Shown here: positions 21,859 to 22,294 of the stretch, piece after piece
How the letters are laid out: each line of letters opens with the position of its first letter
How positions within the stretch are numbered: the stretch's first letter is position 1
Source: a virus
Reading direction: 5' to 3' (one strand)
Virus record (IMG/VR): IMGVR_UViG_3300042330_000349
Span: 1-22,294 of that record
Length of the DNA: 22,294 nucleotides
Made by a program: the position numbers and the translations under genes
Notes under the pieces: generated by a model
What the model was told of the DNA's origin: nothing
The model's input: the letters and a program-made list of their open reading frames with translations, nothing else
Databases searched by the model: none

Positions 21859-22153
21859 CGTTGCGCACCCAGGCGTACATCAGCAGGTGCTCGGACGGGA
21901 TGACGCGGACCTTGCCTGCCTTGATCAGCTCGCGCAGCAGGCGGTCAACGGCGTGGTATGCCTCGATCAGAAGCTTCCGCTCGGTGTGGATGATCTTCGC
22001 GTCGATCAGGTGACGGCACATGTCGCCCACCGTCCAGCTCTTGCGCTCGTACAGCCAGCTCATCGCCTTCGCGTGCTGGGCCTTGTCCAGCCGGGCGCGG
22101 AAGTCGCTGATCTCCGGCAGGGTCTGCGGCAGTGCTCTGGGGTTACGTGCCAT
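21851..22153 (-). CDS. Hypothetical early protein, possible helical DNA-binding fold
   Basis: A 100-residue basic protein. Residues 25 to 98 read like a winged-helix-sized unit: HAKAMSWLYERKSWTVGDMC, RHLIDAKIIHTERKLLIEAY, VDRLLRELIKAGKVRVIPSE, then a possible wing (HLLMYAWVRNDG). This is only a shape match, not a family hit. The ATG at 22153 has GGAGA 5 bases upstream and overlaps the stop of the gene entering from the right. Confidence 0.65.
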   Translation of the reverse strand: MARNPRALPQTLPEISDFRARLDKAQHAKAMSWLYERKSWTVGDMCRHLIDAKIIHTERKLLIEAYHAVDRLLRELIKAGKVRVIPSEHLLMYAWVRNDG

Positions 22154-22294
22154 GGGGTTCTCCGGTGGCTGCAGCGATGAATGCGTTTTGGATGATCAGC
22201 AGCTCGGTGTCGCTGCCGAATTCTGCGTGTAGATCGCGCGGCGATTCCAGGAGGCTGCCGCCGAGGTTCTTGCGGCACCATGCGTGCGATCGGC
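22143..22294 (-). CDS. Partial gene entering from the right edge (C-terminus only)
   Basis: The last ~50 codons of a gene whose start is outside the window. The open frame ends at TAA (22145 to 22143) inside the start of the next gene, the same overlap style as the rest of the operon. The visible end reads SHAWCRKNLGGSLLESPRDL, then HAEFGSDTELLIIQNAFIAA and a short tail. The neighbouring frames are a worse fit. No function can be assigned from this fragment. Confidence 0.55.
   Translation of the reverse strand, partial: RSHAWCRKNLGGSLLESPRDLHAEFGSDTELLIIQNAFIAAATGEPHGT

Noticed and set aside
217-22180. Many open frames on the plus strand, some over 300 codons (for example 2132 to 3307 and 17812 to 19071)
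   Set aside because: They lie fully opposite well-supported minus-strand genes, have no good ribosome sites or known motifs, and show the Arg/His/Leu-rich look of GC-driven antisense frames.
22060-22281. 73-residue frame at the right edge starting at 22281
   Set aside because: It is Arg/His/Pro-rich and runs through the next gene; the neighbouring frame that stops at 22143 overlaps in the usual operon manner.
1-22294. tRNA genes, insertion sequences, integrase and attachment sites
   Set aside because: I looked for cloverleaf-like segments, transposase motifs and terminal inverted repeats and saw none that could be supported.

Overview
The window is a contiguous piece of a double-stranded DNA bacteriophage or prophage genome. 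Every supported gene lies on the minus strand, so biological order runs from position 22294 down to position 1. The DNA is GC-rich by eye. A portal protein of the P22 type, a coat protein of the N4 gp56 type and a lambda-style lysis and antitermination plan suggest a short-tailed (podovirus-like) phage of a high-GC Gram-negative host such as Pseudomonas, Xanthomonas, Stenotrophomonas or a related proteobacterium. The Gram-negative host is well supported by an inner/outer membrane spanin pair and a lipoprotein. The genus is a guess. No integrase, repressor, attachment site or tail gene is in the window, so lifestyle cannot be decided here.

Right part (22294 to 11820): early and replication operon. 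Small unknown early proteins come first. They are followed by a replication-organiser-like protein with a Pro-Ser hexanucleotide repeat linker, an orphan DNA methyltransferase, a winged-helix protein, a long protein that joins a dATP/dGTP diphosphohydrolase-type N-terminal domain to three internal repeats, a DnaB-type helicase, a RusA-like resolvase, a zinc-binding protein and a Q-like antitermination candidate. Most junctions are 4-base ATGA overlaps, pointing to one translationally coupled transcript.

Middle (11819 to 10028): a 26-base perfect palindrome precedes six small genes, the last of which looks like a ribbon-helix-helix regulator. Then come a candidate promoter and a strong rho-independent terminator just before the lysis genes. 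This resembles the lambda Q / pR' / tR' late switch.

Left part (10027 to 1): late operon. A lysis cassette (a muralytic enzyme with a C-terminal membrane segment, two small membrane proteins, a lipoprotein, a gp49-family protein, and Rz/Rz1-like spanins) is followed by DNA packaging and head genes: small and large terminase, an unknown protein, P22-like portal, scaffold, a CsrA-like protein, and the first 209 codons of the major capsid protein. The most unusual signals are the CsrA-like gene directly before the capsid gene, with twin stem-loops carrying the same AUGA loop in the 87-base leader between them, the triple-repeat fusion protein, and the palindrome after the Q-like gene.
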